Assembly: GCF_023091745.1 (NCBI RefSeq)
Contig: NC_068926.1
Span: 63,362,001-63,426,000 of the forward strand
Length of the DNA: 64,000 bases
Direction of reading: 5' to 3'
From: Budorcas taxicolor
Taxonomy: Eukaryota > Chordata > Mammalia > Artiodactyla > Bovidae
The notes under the pieces were generated by a model, which was not told where the DNA came from, did not search any database, and saw only the letters and a program-made list of their open reading frames with translations. The position numbers and the translations under genes are program-made. Below, piece after piece: positions 9,858 through 19,600 of the stretch. Position 1 is the first letter of the stretch. Every line of letters starts with the position of its first letter.

Positions 9858-10487
9858 GTTTGATCCCACTTGAGAGAGCAGTGTAGAACATGCATCAAAA
9901 TTATCTACCTGAGAGGTGTAAGAGGGGGGTATGTACTCACTAGTGCCCGTCTTTCCAGGGGGCAAGGCTTGCCCCATGCAGTGTTAAGTCCCTAGAACTT
10001 CCATTTGTGCTCAGAGTTACTTGGAAATCTTAAGACACAGTCTGGTGAGTCTTACCACCAGAGGACCTGACTCAGGTAAGTCTGGGATAGTTGCTGAGAA
10101 TTTGTAGTTCACAGAGATTCCCAGGTGATGCCGATTCTGCTGGTCTGGGGTCCATCTCTACTTTTGAGAATCGATGATTTAGAGTTTTGAGTACTGAAAG
10201 ATGATAACATGGGGGAAAGGGTAGTTGACTCAAAGTCATGGAGTTGTGAGCCAGCATTAAATGTTCTGGAATTACAAGTGTTTGGCCACATCTGATGTGT
10301 TTTGAGAGTGATGAAGAATGATTGCAGGACCAGCAAGGGGTAAATGATCAAGGATCCTGAACGCCAAGCAAAGGAACTTGAACTTAATTCTGTAGGTAAT
10401 AAGAGCCTATCTGAAGGATTTTATTTTATTCTTTTACTTCTTGGTTTGTTTGTTTGTTCAGAATCCCTGACATCTACCAAGTCTCTC
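9858..10487. other. No gene recognised
   Basis: Unique-looking sequence between the LTR and a CHR SINE, ending in T-rich tracts. No supported exon or known repeat. Confidence 0.45.
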
Positions 10488-10778
10488 AGCATTTTATTTT
10501 TATTTACTTTTATTTTTGGCTGTGCTGGGTCTTCGTTGCTCCGAGGGCTTTTCTCTAGTTGCCATGTGTGAGCTTCTCATTGTTGGGGAGCATGGGTTTT
10601 AAGGCACGGGGGTGCAGTAGCTGTGACTCCCAGGCTTCAGAGCATAGGCTCAGTAGTTGCGATGCACGGGCTTAGTTGCTCCTCAGCATGTGGGATCTTC
10701 CCAGATCAGGGATCGAACCTGTGCCTCCTGCGTTGGCAGGAGGATCCTTTACTACTAGCACTACCTGGGAAGCCCAGA
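10488..10778 (-). repeat. CHR-type SINE, antisense, long form
   Basis: Read backwards it has the complete body: T-rich tail, 'ggctgtgctgggtcttcgttg', 'cttagttgctcctcagcatg', 'cagatcagggatcgaacc' and the inverted head 'ctacctgggaagccc'. Confidence 0.88.
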
Positions 10779-10984
10779 AATGTGGGTGAGAAGCAGCAAT
10801 TCCAACAGACAAGAATGATCCTGTTTATCCCTACTTTGGCCTCATTTCATCCTGGGCTTCATCACTTAAACTCAAAACACACTTTTAATATTTGGTGCTT
10901 GTAGCCATCACAATGTACCATTCTCCACAACCCATTAATGAGACCACAAGGAACTATAAACAGGTCTGGCTTTCCATGGCACCA

Positions 10985-11200
10985 CATGCGTGCTCAACTG
11001 CTTCAGCCACGCTCACCTCTTTGAGACCCTCAGGACTGTAGCCCGCCACGCTCCTCTGTCCACGGGATTCTCCAGGCAAGAATGCTGGAACGGGTTGCCA
11101 TGCCCTTCTTCAGGGGATCTTCTCAACCCAAGGACTGAACCTGTGTCTCTTCGCATTGGCAATCAGGTTCTTTACCACTAGCCCTACCTGGGAAGCCCAA
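10985..11200 (-). repeat. Bov-tA SINE, antisense, full length
   Basis: Inverted BovA ('actgtagcccgccacgctcc', 'gggttgccatgcccttc') followed by the inverted tRNA head ending 'ctacctgggaagccc'. Confidence 0.9.
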
Positions 11201-11285
11201 CCACTTGTCCAAGCTGGGTATTTTCCCACATTTGATCAACAGATCACTGACACATAAGGACTGTGCAAAGTAATGAGAAAAAAAC

Positions 11286-11291
11286 TTTATT
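11286..11291 (-). terminator. Poly(A) signal for the POM121-like transcript
   Basis: TTTATT on the plus strand gives AATAAA on the minus strand, about 350 nt downstream of the last POM121-like reading frame and with no other minus-strand gene nearby. A 3' end would fall near 11265-11275. The placement suits a short 3'UTR. Confidence 0.5.
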
Positions 11292-11639
11292 ATACATTAT
11301 GAAGTGAACATGAGGGTTCTGGAAGGAAGACAGGGAGAGGGAAGGAGTCAGCTGTAGGCAACGGGGGAGGGGGTGGGCAGCGGAAGAAACAGGACTAGGG
11401 CCTCTGTCTGCTGTCCTGAGGACTGACCACTGGGATGGGACAACAGCCTCGAACAGCCCACCTTTGAGAGGGGAAGGTGGAAGGCGGGGGAAGGGAATGC
11501 AGTGCTGTATCTCCAGGCGCCCAGTTTGCTCTGGAATTAGAGGGGTTAGGGTTAGACTCGAGTTTCACATGGAAACAGCGCCCACACGAGGCCCAGCCTG
11601 GGAGGAAGGTAGACACTGTCTGTCCCCTAAGTTCTTGGC

Positions 11640-12004
11640 TCAGGTCTTCATCCGCCTCTTAGACTCCAAGGGAGTGGATCTCGCCCTGGAGGACGACGAC
11701 TTGGTTGATGGCCCAACAGTCTTGTGTCCAGCCAAGTCCTGAGCAGGTGATGGGTCCCTAACAGCATGGCGTCTCCTGGCTGTGACCCCTCTGGAGCTGG
11801 GGCTGCTGGGGGTAGAGGGTGGGGTGGACACGCCTCTGAAGGCAACCTTGGCTGGGGGTGGGCTATCTCTGGGCTGGAAGTATGCGGGCTCTGCCTGGGT
11901 GCACCCCCAGGCATGTGACTGAAGATAGGGGCAGTAAAGCCTCCAAAGCCAGGCTTATTCTTAGTGCTGGGCTTATTCTTAGCCCTGGGCCCCACGGTCA
12001 CCAT
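11640..12004 (-). pseudogene. Out-of-frame C-terminal remainder of the POM121-like gene
   Basis: Beyond the stop at 11998 the minus strand keeps open reading in two other frames. One (from 12004) contains GFGGFTAPIFS, an FG-type stretch. The next (from 11831) contains TARRRHAVR and ends KRRMKT, like the basic end of POM121 proteins (a QARRQHTRKK-type tail). Each would be continuous with the main frame only after frameshifts. I read this as the ancestral C-terminus, now separated by at least two indels; sequencing errors are an alternative. Confidence 0.5.
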
Positions 12005-14541
12005 GGGGGGGCTCTGGCCAGGAAGGCCCCAGTGTGGCGGGCCACTCTTCCCACTCTGCTGTGTGTGGTTCTCCGGGCTCCCCTTCTTTCCGTTGAAATA
12101 CTGAGAGCTGCAAAGGGGCAGCTGAGATCCAGAACAGACGCTCCCCTCCCAACGCCACGAGGTTCTGCCGAGACACCCGGCCTGCAGGGGGCTGTGCTCG
12201 ATCCACCAACTGTGGAGCAGCGAGGCCTGCTGTTGGGCCCAGCACTGGGCACGGCCTGGGGCACGCAGGTGTCAGCTGCAGAGCCAGGGACAGGGGCTGG
12301 GCCGGATGGGAATGCAGCTGGGGTGGCAGCCAAGGCTGGCTGGGTGTGGGCATGGGTGCCCATGGGGGAGTTGGTGGGTGGAGCTGGGGGCCCTGGAGCA
12401 GAGGTTGGGTCCCCAGTTAGGGCTGGAGCTGCCGGAATTCCATAGTGTGGAGAGTGGTCCCAGGCGGGGGCTCCGAGCTGCTGGACATCAGGGGCCCCAC
12501 CGATGGGCTGGGCAGGGGCTCCAGTGTGAGAGGAGCTGCTGAACCCGAGGGCAGGCAAGCTGGTGCTGACTGTGACAGGGGCCGCGCTGTCCCTGGGGGG
12601 CGTCTGCAGGGCCTGGGAAGATGGGAAGAGGCTCCCGCTGGAGCCAGGGGGAGACCCGAAGAGAGGAGACTGGGAGAGTGGAATGGTGTCCATGGGGGTG
12701 ACCTCAGTGTCAGAAGCGGGGTGGGGAGCCAGGTCTCCAGATGTGCAGTGTGAGGGTCTGGTTTGGTGAGCAGACGGGTTAAGTTGGTTGGTGGGGGACA
12801 GGGATCGAGAGTCAGATACGGGAGGGTGGCTCTGGGGGGTGAAGACAGGAGAGTCCAGGCACATGGTTGTGGAGGACCCCATGCCCGAGGAGCCGGCCGC
12901 TGCAGGGAAGGCCGGTCTGGCATCCTCCGCAGCCAGGCCCCACGCCGGCGGCTGGGAAGGGCCTCCTCCTCCTGCCGCGTTCGTAAGAGGCCCCCAGACG
13001 GGCTTCTGCTGGAAGCCGGGAAGCCAAGCCACACCCGGGGCCGGAGCCAGGCTTCCCATCGCACCCGCCGCGCCTGGCGCGCGGGCCGAAGCAGGGGTGG
13101 AGGGGCTTGGGGGCCGAGGAGACAGGCCTGCGCTGCCCGATCCTGGGGAGAAAGCGCCGGTGGGCAAGGTGAACCGGGCGGGGGCCCGTGAGTGGGAAGG
13201 AGGGCCCGGGAGAGGCTGGGACCGGGGGGAGAGGGGCCCCGGGGAGCCGTGCCGCCCCCCTGACCAGGGATGCGCAGAGGAGGCCCCTCCAGCAGACGCC
13301 CGGGTGTCCACTGGCGGTGGGGAGGCCGACTCCCTCTGGTCTCTCTCGGGCCGAGGAGCCCTGCCGGGGGCCGGAGGGTCGGCGGGCGCGGGGAAGGGAC
13401 GGCAGGGCTGCGGGGCCGGGGTCTCATCCCGCAGCGCGCTGTTGATGCGCCGGAACGCCGCTGCTTTCTCCGCGTCCAGGTCTTCGGCGGTGACTCGGAA
13501 ACCCAGCTCAGGGGCTGGGGGCAGCCTCAGCGGCTCCCCTTGCCTGCGCGGCAGCAGAGGAAACCTGCGTCTTCCCGGCCTGGGACTGTCCGACGTAGGG
13601 GCGCCGTTCTCCCAGGTTCGTTTCTGCCCCCTGGTTGCCTCCGCGTCCTCGTCAGGCCGGCTGTTGCTCTGGGAAGCCACCCGGGCGGCACAGGGCGGCG
13701 GCGGGCCCCCCTCGCTCGCTTTCCTCGAGGACCTCCGGGGCAGCCCTCGCGGGATGCGGGGGCCTGTCCTTCTCCGCCCTGGCGGGAAACCTCGGGTGGA
13801 GCTGTAGGAGCTCGTGATGGCGTTTCTTTGGGGGCAGGAGCTCACACAAGAGGTCTGGAGTTTCTTGGTGGATCTGTCTACTGAGCTCTTGGCGTGGAGG
13901 TTTCTCCGCAGAGGCCTGGGCCTGGGCACGAAGGCAGAGAGGCCTCCCTGGACCCCCAGGGGCCTCAATGTTGATCGTGCACCCCGAGAGCCATCGGGGC
14001 CCCGTTTCTGATGGTCCTTCCCTGTGAATGCGGGGTCTTCCTCCTGCTCGGCCATGCCCTTCCCGCTCTCTCCCTGGGCCCTCCTCACCATCTTCTCTGT
14101 GCAGGAGCCTGGGGCGCATCTCAGTGTGGTGGGCGGCACGGGGGTGACCTGCTGCTGGCGCCCGCCACACACACTGACCTTGCCCACTGCGGACGCCGAG
14201 CCGCGGCGCCTCGTGGAGATGCGAGCGCCCAGCACCGCCTTCCTCTGATGGCATCGTCTGCAGAAGGAGGTGAGGGCCTCCAGGAAGGAGCGCAGGGTGT
14301 GCGGGATAATAGAACACCGTCTCAGGGACGCTGTGACAAAGCGCAGATGCAGAGTCACCGGGTACTTGTGGGCTGGGCTGCGGGTGGACAGCGGGGCCGC
14401 AGCTGGGTGACCTGGGCCGGCCACGGAAAATCGGCGGGTGCGGGGATCGGGCTGCAGGCGGCCGAGCCCTCCTGGCAGGTGCTGGCCCCCCACAGCCTGG
14501 GGTGGGGGTGAGGGCCAGGGCCTGCCCAGGTAACTGCCCAT
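11998..14541 (-). CDS. POM121-like nucleoporin-family protein, intronless
   Basis: A single open frame of 847 codons. Order of family landmarks: KAVLGARISTRRR near residues 101-113; EEDPAFTG-DHQKR near 167-180; FVPRPRPLRR near 204-213; RNAITSSYSSTRGF at about 239-252, almost identical to POM121; and a block near 327-359 containing FPLLPRRQGEPLRLPP and TAEDLDAEK, matching the POM121 LLPSRRGE-type and TAEDLDLEK segments. The rest is Pro/Ser-rich with few FG dipeptides, a weakened form of the FG-repeat tail. There is no N-terminal membrane segment, unlike POM121 itself, which anchors nuclear pore complexes. Known POM121L genes are likewise intronless and lack that segment; POM121L2 is the closest type I can recall, but the map position differs from human POM121L2, so I give no symbol. 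The DNA is very GC-rich, so long frames also occur by chance on the other strand. Function is unproven; it may be a testis-type retrogene or a decaying copy, since the C-terminus is shifted. Confidence 0.75.
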   Translation of the reverse strand: MGSYLGRPWPSPPPQAVGGQHLPGGLGRLQPDPRTRRFSVAGPGHPAAAPLSTRSPAHKYPVTLHLRFVTASLRRCSIIPHTLRSFLEALTSFCRRCHQRKAVLGARISTRRRGSASAVGKVSVCGGRQQQVTPVPPTTLRCAPGSCTEKMVRRAQGESGKGMAEQEEDPAFTGKDHQKRGPDGSRGARSTLRPLGVQGGLSAFVPRPRPLRRNLHAKSSVDRSTKKLQTSCVSSCPQRNAITSSYSSTRGFPPGRRRTGPRIPRGLPRRSSRKASEGGPPPPCAARVASQSNSRPDEDAEATRGQKRTWENGAPTSDSPRPGRRRFPLLPRRQGEPLRLPPAPELGFRVTAEDLDAEKAAAFRRINSALRDETPAPQPCRPFPAPADPPAPGRAPRPERDQRESASPPPVDTRASAGGASSAHPWSGGRHGSPGPLSPRSQPLPGPPSHSRAPARFTLPTGAFSPGSGSAGLSPRPPSPSTPASARAPGAAGAMGSLAPAPGVAWLPGFQQKPVWGPLTNAAGGGGPSQPPAWGLAAEDARPAFPAAAGSSGMGSSTTMCLDSPVFTPQSHPPVSDSRSLSPTNQLNPSAHQTRPSHCTSGDLAPHPASDTEVTPMDTIPLSQSPLFGSPPGSSGSLFPSSQALQTPPRDSAAPVTVSTSLPALGFSSSSHTGAPAQPIGGAPDVQQLGAPAWDHSPHYGIPAAPALTGDPTSAPGPPAPPTNSPMGTHAHTQPALAATPAAFPSGPAPVPGSAADTCVPQAVPSAGPNSRPRCSTVGGSSTAPCRPGVSAEPRGVGRGASVLDLSCPFAALSISTERRGARRTTHSRVGRVARHTGAFLARAPPW
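12850..14300. other. CpG island covering the POM121-like gene body
   Basis: CpG dinucleotides are frequent throughout, for instance at 13060-13450, in contrast with the CpG-poor surroundings. Dense CpG in the body of an intronless gene can mark either a promoter-linked island or recent retroposition of a GC-rich coding sequence. Confidence 0.6.
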
Positions 14542-14743
14542 AGGGCACGTGGGTGGGTTTTAGCGCTTGGATAGAGAGCTGAGCTCAAAGAGCTCTGGTT
14601 CAGCTGCCAAGTCAGCCAAAGGCAAATCAATCACTGCTTGGGGCGTTGCTGGGACGCAGCTCTAGAACCTGTGAGCAAAGAATGAGCGCGCCTGCGCAGA
14701 GCGCGAAGGTTCTAGAGGGATGGCGCATGCGCGGGGGAGTGTG

Positions 14744-14785
14744 CGTATGTGTATGTATGTCCCTGGTGTGTGTGTGTGTGCCCCT

Positions 14786-14822
<37 letters not shown>

Positions 14823-14850
14823 GGTGTGTGTTTGTGTGTGTCCCTGGGGC
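14744..14850. repeat. (TG)n microsatellite, interrupted
   Basis: Long TG runs are broken several times by a 'tccctgg' insert, giving a compound repeat roughly 100 bp long. It lies about 200 nt upstream of the POM121-like start and is probably polymorphic. Confidence 0.9.
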
Positions 14851-14924
14851 GGCATAGGGATGCGTTGCCGAACTTGGGCGCTTCCAGATCTCCAGGAGCT
14901 GTGGGTTGGAGGTGTTTGCCCTGA

Positions 14925-15200
14925 GAATCGGAGAAGGCAATGGCAACCCACTCCAGTACTCTTGCCTGGAAAATCCCATGGATGGAGGAGCCTGGTAGGC
15001 TGCAGTCCATGGGGTCGCTAAGAGTCGGGGACGACTGAGCGACTTCACTTTCGCTTTTCACTTTCATGCACTGGAGAAGGAAATGGCAACCCACTCCAGT
15101 GTTCTTGCCTGGAGAATCCCAGAGACAGTGGGCCCCTGTCTATGGGGTCGCACAGAGTCGGACACGACTGAAGCGACTTAGCAGCAGCAGCAGCCCTGAG
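14925..15200 (+). repeat. BovA2 SINE dimer with (AGC)n tail
   Basis: Two BovA monomers, each with 'ggcaacccactccagt', joined by 'ttcactttcgcttttcact', and ending in five AGC units near 15181-15195. Confidence 0.9.
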
Positions 15201-15743
15201 AATGACGAGCTTCATGACAGGACAGGCGCCCCTTCTCCGGGGTTGAGCTCTAATTGTACAGGATCGGTCCCTGCTTAGCAGAGTGGGGACACTGGGGAGC
15301 AGGGTGCCTGGCTCAGCTGCCACTGCATGGGATGGCAGCTTTGACATCAGCACTGCGGGTCCTCCTGCCCTCTCACTTGGTTACATTGGAGAGAGCTGCT
15401 AAGAACAGAAGCGCCCACGCCACTCAGATCTGCTGGGGTGACAACTGAAATGGCGGCCAGGGCAAGTGAGAGGGACCTATACTCCCTGTATATTCCCCAG
15501 TCCATGTGGGAGAGGAGGAGTCTAAGTTCCATGGGTACTAAATAACACAGAGATATGTCCTAATCACAGAGAAAATCCATTGTGAACTCAGGAATAACTC
15601 AATGCGCTGGACACACCACATAGGTCAACCCCACTTCAGCACTGAGAAACTCTCCTGCCTTTTGTTTCAGCTGAGCTCAGGCAGAGTCTTAGCCTTTCTC
15701 CATTACTGCAGTAGTCTTCAATATCATCTTCCTTGCCTGTTTA
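15201..15743. other. No gene recognised
   Basis: Unremarkable unique-looking sequence; no exon with paired splice sites and no known repeat identified. Confidence 0.4.
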
Positions 15744-15868
15744 ACTTTTTTTTTTTCTTCTTCTATTTTTTTAGCCACACCGGGCATGAGGGTTCTTAGT
15801 TCCCCACTGGGGTTGGAACCCTGCAGAGGAAGCTGCTGTCTTAACCACCAGACCTCCATGGAAGTCCC
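15744..15868 (-). repeat. CHR-type SINE, antisense
   Basis: Poly-T tail, 'agccacaccgggcatgagg' and inverted head 'ctccatggaagtcccc'; short form. Confidence 0.8.
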
Positions 15869-15983
15869 CTGTTTAACTTATTTGGGGCGCAATTTTTGCT
15901 TTGACCACAGTAAAATGTAGAGGCTTTACAGCAATATAGATTTTGTTACCCTTTGCTCTTTGTTATAGTTGTCATGGGCTTCT

Positions 15984-16019
15984 CCCCAACCCCACCCCAA
16001 CCCCCCACCCCCGACCCCC
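15984..16019 (-). promoter_or_regulatory. Potential G-quadruplex (G-rich on the minus strand)
   Basis: Six C-tracts of four to six bases, separated by one or two bases, occur within 36 nt. The complementary strand therefore has more than enough closely spaced G-tracts for a stable quadruplex. No gene start is identified beside it. Confidence 0.6.
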
Positions 16020-16659
16020 GCGGTGTTAACAGCTTGGTATTAAGTTCCTAATGGGCAAGGGAAGGAGAACGCTTTTATAGAGGGGGGAAAGGAAGTTGGG
16101 CGGGCTCTAGAAAAGAGGTCATGGCTTTTCATTGGCTGAAACCTTGCCAGGAAAGAAAAGGCGTCTTCCTTCTTCCTGTTGTGCTCTGCTATGGTCAAAG
16201 GGCATGAGAGCTCCCACTGTGGCCTCCCAACTTATTTGATTGTGGTTTCTGTTTATTAATTTTTTACAGAAGCATCATGATTGAGGTTGAAAGCAAGTCT
16301 TGTCTTCTCTAGGTGTCTTCAATGAATTAAACAGCAAACAGTGACATACTGTACACCCATCTTAGTCATAAAATAAATATGAGTGGATAAATACCACCCA
16401 CTTGGTGAATGAATAAAATTACACTATTAATTCATAATTTTTTCCACCTTAAAACAATAGCCATTGATTATCACACAGTTCTGTAAGTCAGAAGTCCATT
16501 CTGGCTAAATTGGATTCCTTACTCAGAGTCTGGAGGTGTGAGGCCAGCTGACTCCTTTTATTGTTTTAGAAGACACCCAGAGAACTGGAAAAGTGTAGGG
16601 AGGATGAAAACTGGGAGAAAATATGAAGGAAGTCAGACTGATTTCAGATTATTACTTTT
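16020..16659. other. No gene recognised
   Basis: AT-rich unique-looking sequence following the C-rich block. Frames are short and no splice-site-bounded exon or known repeat stands out. Confidence 0.4.
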
Positions 16660-16778
16660 TAAAAAAATATTTTTTGTCCACGCCTTGAGGCATGCAGGAT
16701 CCTAGTTCCCCCACCAGGGATCGAACCCCTGCATTGGAAGCGCAGACTCATAACCACTGGAACACGAGGGAAGTCCCT
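16660..16778 (-). repeat. CHR-type SINE, antisense
   Basis: 'accagggatcgaacccctgc', 'aaccactggaacacgagg' and the terminal 'gaagtccct' after an A/T tail; a well-preserved short copy. Confidence 0.85.
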
Positions 16779-16929
16779 CAAATTATTACACACAATTGTT
16801 TATCATCCCGCAGTAACTGTTTGCGGCCTACTTTTTTCTGGGTATCTTTGTATTTGTCCAAAATCAAGGCCACAGACTCCGCTTTCTACTAAGTTTATCT
16901 CTTTAAAGAATCTTTAAGATCACACCAGT

Positions 16930-17132
16930 TGGCTTCCCTGGTGGTTCAGTTGGCAATCCGCCTGCAATGCAAGAGACCAGGGTTCAATCCCTGGATTAGG
17001 AAGATCCCCTGGAGAAGGAAATGGCAACCCACTCCAGTATTCTTGCCTGGAGAATCCCAGAGACAGAGGAGCCTGGCAGACTACAGTCCATGGGGTCTCA
17101 AAGAGTCAGGCACGATTGAAGCAGCTTAGCAC
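16930..17132 (+). repeat. Bov-tA SINE
   Basis: 'ggcttccctggtggttcag' head; body with 'gaaggaaatggcaacccac'; ends 'gaagcagcttagcacgc'. Confidence 0.9.
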
Positions 17133-17369
17133 GCACAATCCACATAAAACTGGTAACAGATTCTGTTAGAAATGTTTATAAATTGTCCTGGGAGAGCAAC
17201 ATAAACCAACGTTTTGCCTGGAGACAAAAGGAATGATTCCTAGAATAAGGAACAGCTGATCAATGGGCATTGGGTGCAGTGGAATTTCACTGTCATTCAG
17301 GGTTAAATGCCTTGAGAAAGAAGGAAAGCTGAACATTTACCTATGAATTTAAACTGCTGTAATTTTTAA

Positions 17370-17762
17370 TATTGTCACCCTGCTTATTTAACTTATATGC
17401 AGAGTGTATCATGCAAAATGCCAGGCTGGATGAAGCACAAGTGGAATCAAGATTGCCGGAAGAAATATCAATGACTTCAGATACGCAGATGACACCCTCC
17501 TTACGGCAGAAATCGAAGAACTAAAGAACCTCTTGATGAAAATGAAAGAGGAGAGTGAAAAAGTTGGCTTAAAGTTCAACATTCAGAAAACGAAGATCAT
17601 GGCATCTGGTCCCATCACTTCATGGCAAATAGATGGGGAAACAATGAAAACAGTGACAGACTTTATTATATACTTGGGCTCCAAAATCACTTCAGATAGT
17701 GACTGCAGCCATGAAATTAAAAGACGCTTGCTCTTTGGAAGAAAAGCTATGACTAACCTAGA
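17370..17762 (+). mobile_element. BovB LINE fragment (reverse-transcriptase part), sense
   Basis: Covers the end of the RT palm region through the segment coding MASGPITSW. It stops abruptly at 'gactaacctagac', where a second BovB segment begins at an earlier point of the element. Confidence 0.85.
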
Positions 17763-18628
17763 CATCATGAGAAACGCTGGACTGGAAGAAACACAAGCTG
17801 GAATCAAGATTGCCGGGAGAAATATCAATAACCTCAGATATGCAGATGACACCACCCTTATGGCAGAAAGTGAAGAGGAACTAAAAAGCCTCTTGATGAA
17901 AGTGAAAGAGGAGAGAGAAAAAGTCGGCTTAAAGGTCAACATTCAGAAAACGAAGATCATGGCATCCGGTCCCATCACTTCATGGGAAATAGATGGGGAA
18001 ACAGTAGAAACAGTGTCAGACTTAATTTTTTTGGGCTCCAAAATCACTGCAGATGGTGACTGCAGCCATGAAATTAAAAGACGCTTACTCCTTGGAAGAA
18101 AAGTTATGACCAACCTAGACAGTATATTCAAAAGCAAAGACATTACTTTGCCAACTAAGGTCCGTCTAGTCAAGGCTATGGTTTTTCCAGTAGTCATGTA
18201 TGGATGTGAGAGTTGGACTGTGAAGAAGGCTGAGCACCGAAGAATTGATGCTTTTGAACTGTGGTGCTGGAGAAGACTCTTGAGAGTCCCTTGGACTGCA
18301 AGGAGATCCAACCAGTCCATTCTGAAGGAGATCAACCCTGGGATTTCTTTGGAAGGAATGATGCTAAAGCTGAAGCTCCAGTACTTTGGCCACCTCATGA
18401 GAAGAGTTGACTCACTGGAAAAGACTCTGATTCTGGGAGGGATTAGGGGCAGGAGGAGAAGGGGATGACAGAGGATGAGATGGCTGGATGGCATCATGGA
18501 CTGGATGGACGTGAGTCTGACTGAACTCCGGGAGATGGTGATGGACAGGGAGGCCTGGCGTGCTGTGATTCATGGTCTCGCAAAGAGTCGGACACGACTG
18601 AGCTACTGAACTGAACTGAACTGAACCT
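17763..18628 (+). mobile_element. BovB LINE fragment, sense, to the 3' tail
   Basis: Re-enters BovB at 'atgagaaacgctgg', repeats the YADD-containing segment (LRYADDTTLMAES) and continues to the (ACTGA)n tail at 18601-18625. With 17370-17762 it forms a chimeric 311-codon frame (17533-18468) in which the same RT segment is encoded twice. Confidence 0.9.
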
Positions 18629-18866
18629 AGACAGCATATTAAAAAGCAGAGACATTACTTTGGCAACAGAGGTCTGTCTAGTCAAAGCTATGGTTTTTCC
18701 AGTAGTCATGTAGGGATGTAAGAGTTGGACTATAAAGAAAGCTGAGTCCTGAAGATTCGATGCTTTTGAACTGTGGTTTTGGAAAGACTCTTGAGAGTTT
18801 CTTGGACTGCAAGGAGACCCAACCAGTTGATCCTAAAGGAAATCAGTCCTGAATATTCATTGGTAG
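18629..18866 (+). mobile_element. BovB LINE fragment, sense, split by an LTR (left part)
   Basis: Starts at 'ctagacagcatattaaaaag' and runs to 'gaatattcattggtag', where an LTR interrupts. Its remainder follows at 19351. Confidence 0.88.
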
Positions 18867-19350
18867 TGTTGCAGGAAGGCAGACCCCTTCCAGGGCCCGA
18901 AACTGGGCACTTGTCTAACACTCGGAAATGAATTGTCCGAGGAGACACATGTGCTGACAAAGCAAGAGATTTTATTGGGAAAGGGCACCCGGGTGGAGAG
19001 CAGTAGGGTAAGGAAACCCAGGAGAACTGCTCTGCCATGTGGCTCACAGTCTGGGGTTTTATGGTGATGGGATTAGTTTCCGGGTGGTCTTCGGCCAATC
19101 ATTCTAATTCAGAGTCTTTCCTGGTGGTGCATGCATCGCTCAGCCAAGATGGATGCTAGCGAGAGGGATTCCAGGAAGTGGACGGACACGTGGTGTCTCC
19201 TTTAGACCTTTCCTGAACTCTTCCGGTTGGTGGTGGCTTATTAGTTCCGTATTCCTTATCAGGATCTCCTGTCATAAGACAACTCATGCAAATGGTTACT
19301 ATGGTGCCTAGCCAGGGTGGGCGGTTTCAATCAGTGTGCTTCCCCTAACA
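18867..19350 (-). mobile_element. Solo ERV LTR inserted in BovB, minus orientation
   Basis: On the minus strand it begins TGTTAGGG and ends CCTGCAACA, 484 bp. It keeps an intact AATAAA signal (18971-18976 in plus coordinates) and a CATAAAACC TATA-like element upstream of it. The flanks 'gtag' and 'gcag' are a plausible 4-bp target-site duplication with one mismatch. It lies inside a BovB 3' region, so it is younger than that BovB copy. Confidence 0.85.
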
Positions 19351-19600
19351 GCAGGATTGAGCTGATGCTGAAATTCCAATACTTTTGCCACCTGAAGCAA
19401 AGAACTGACTCATTGGAAAGGCCCCTGATGCTGAGAAAGATTCAAGGTGGGAGGAGAAGGGGACGACAGAGGATGAGATGGTTGGATAGCATCACTGACT
19501 CGATGGACATAAGTTTGAGCAAGCTCTGGGAGTTGGTTATGGACAGGGAAGCCTAGCGTGCTGCAGTCCATGGGGTCGTAAGAGTTGGACACAACTGAGA
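19351..19600 (+). mobile_element. BovB LINE fragment, sense (right part of the LTR-split copy)
   Basis: Resumes with 'gattgagctgatgctgaaat' and goes through 'gggaggagaaggggacgac' to the 3'UTR, matching the point at which 18866 broke off. Confidence 0.88.

Noticed and set aside
11858..12445. 195-codon plus-strand frame
   Set aside because: Antisense shadow of the POM121-like C-terminal region, with low-complexity Ala/Gly/Pro content only.
12788..13807. 339-codon plus-strand open frame opposite the POM121-like gene
   Set aside because: GC-rich DNA lacks stop codons by chance; the frame shows no domain, and the minus strand carries clear POM121 landmarks across the same interval.
13652..14548. 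298-codon minus-strand frame overlapping the POM121-like start
   Set aside because: It is a shifted reading of the same GC-rich coding sequence; the family motifs lie in the other frame.
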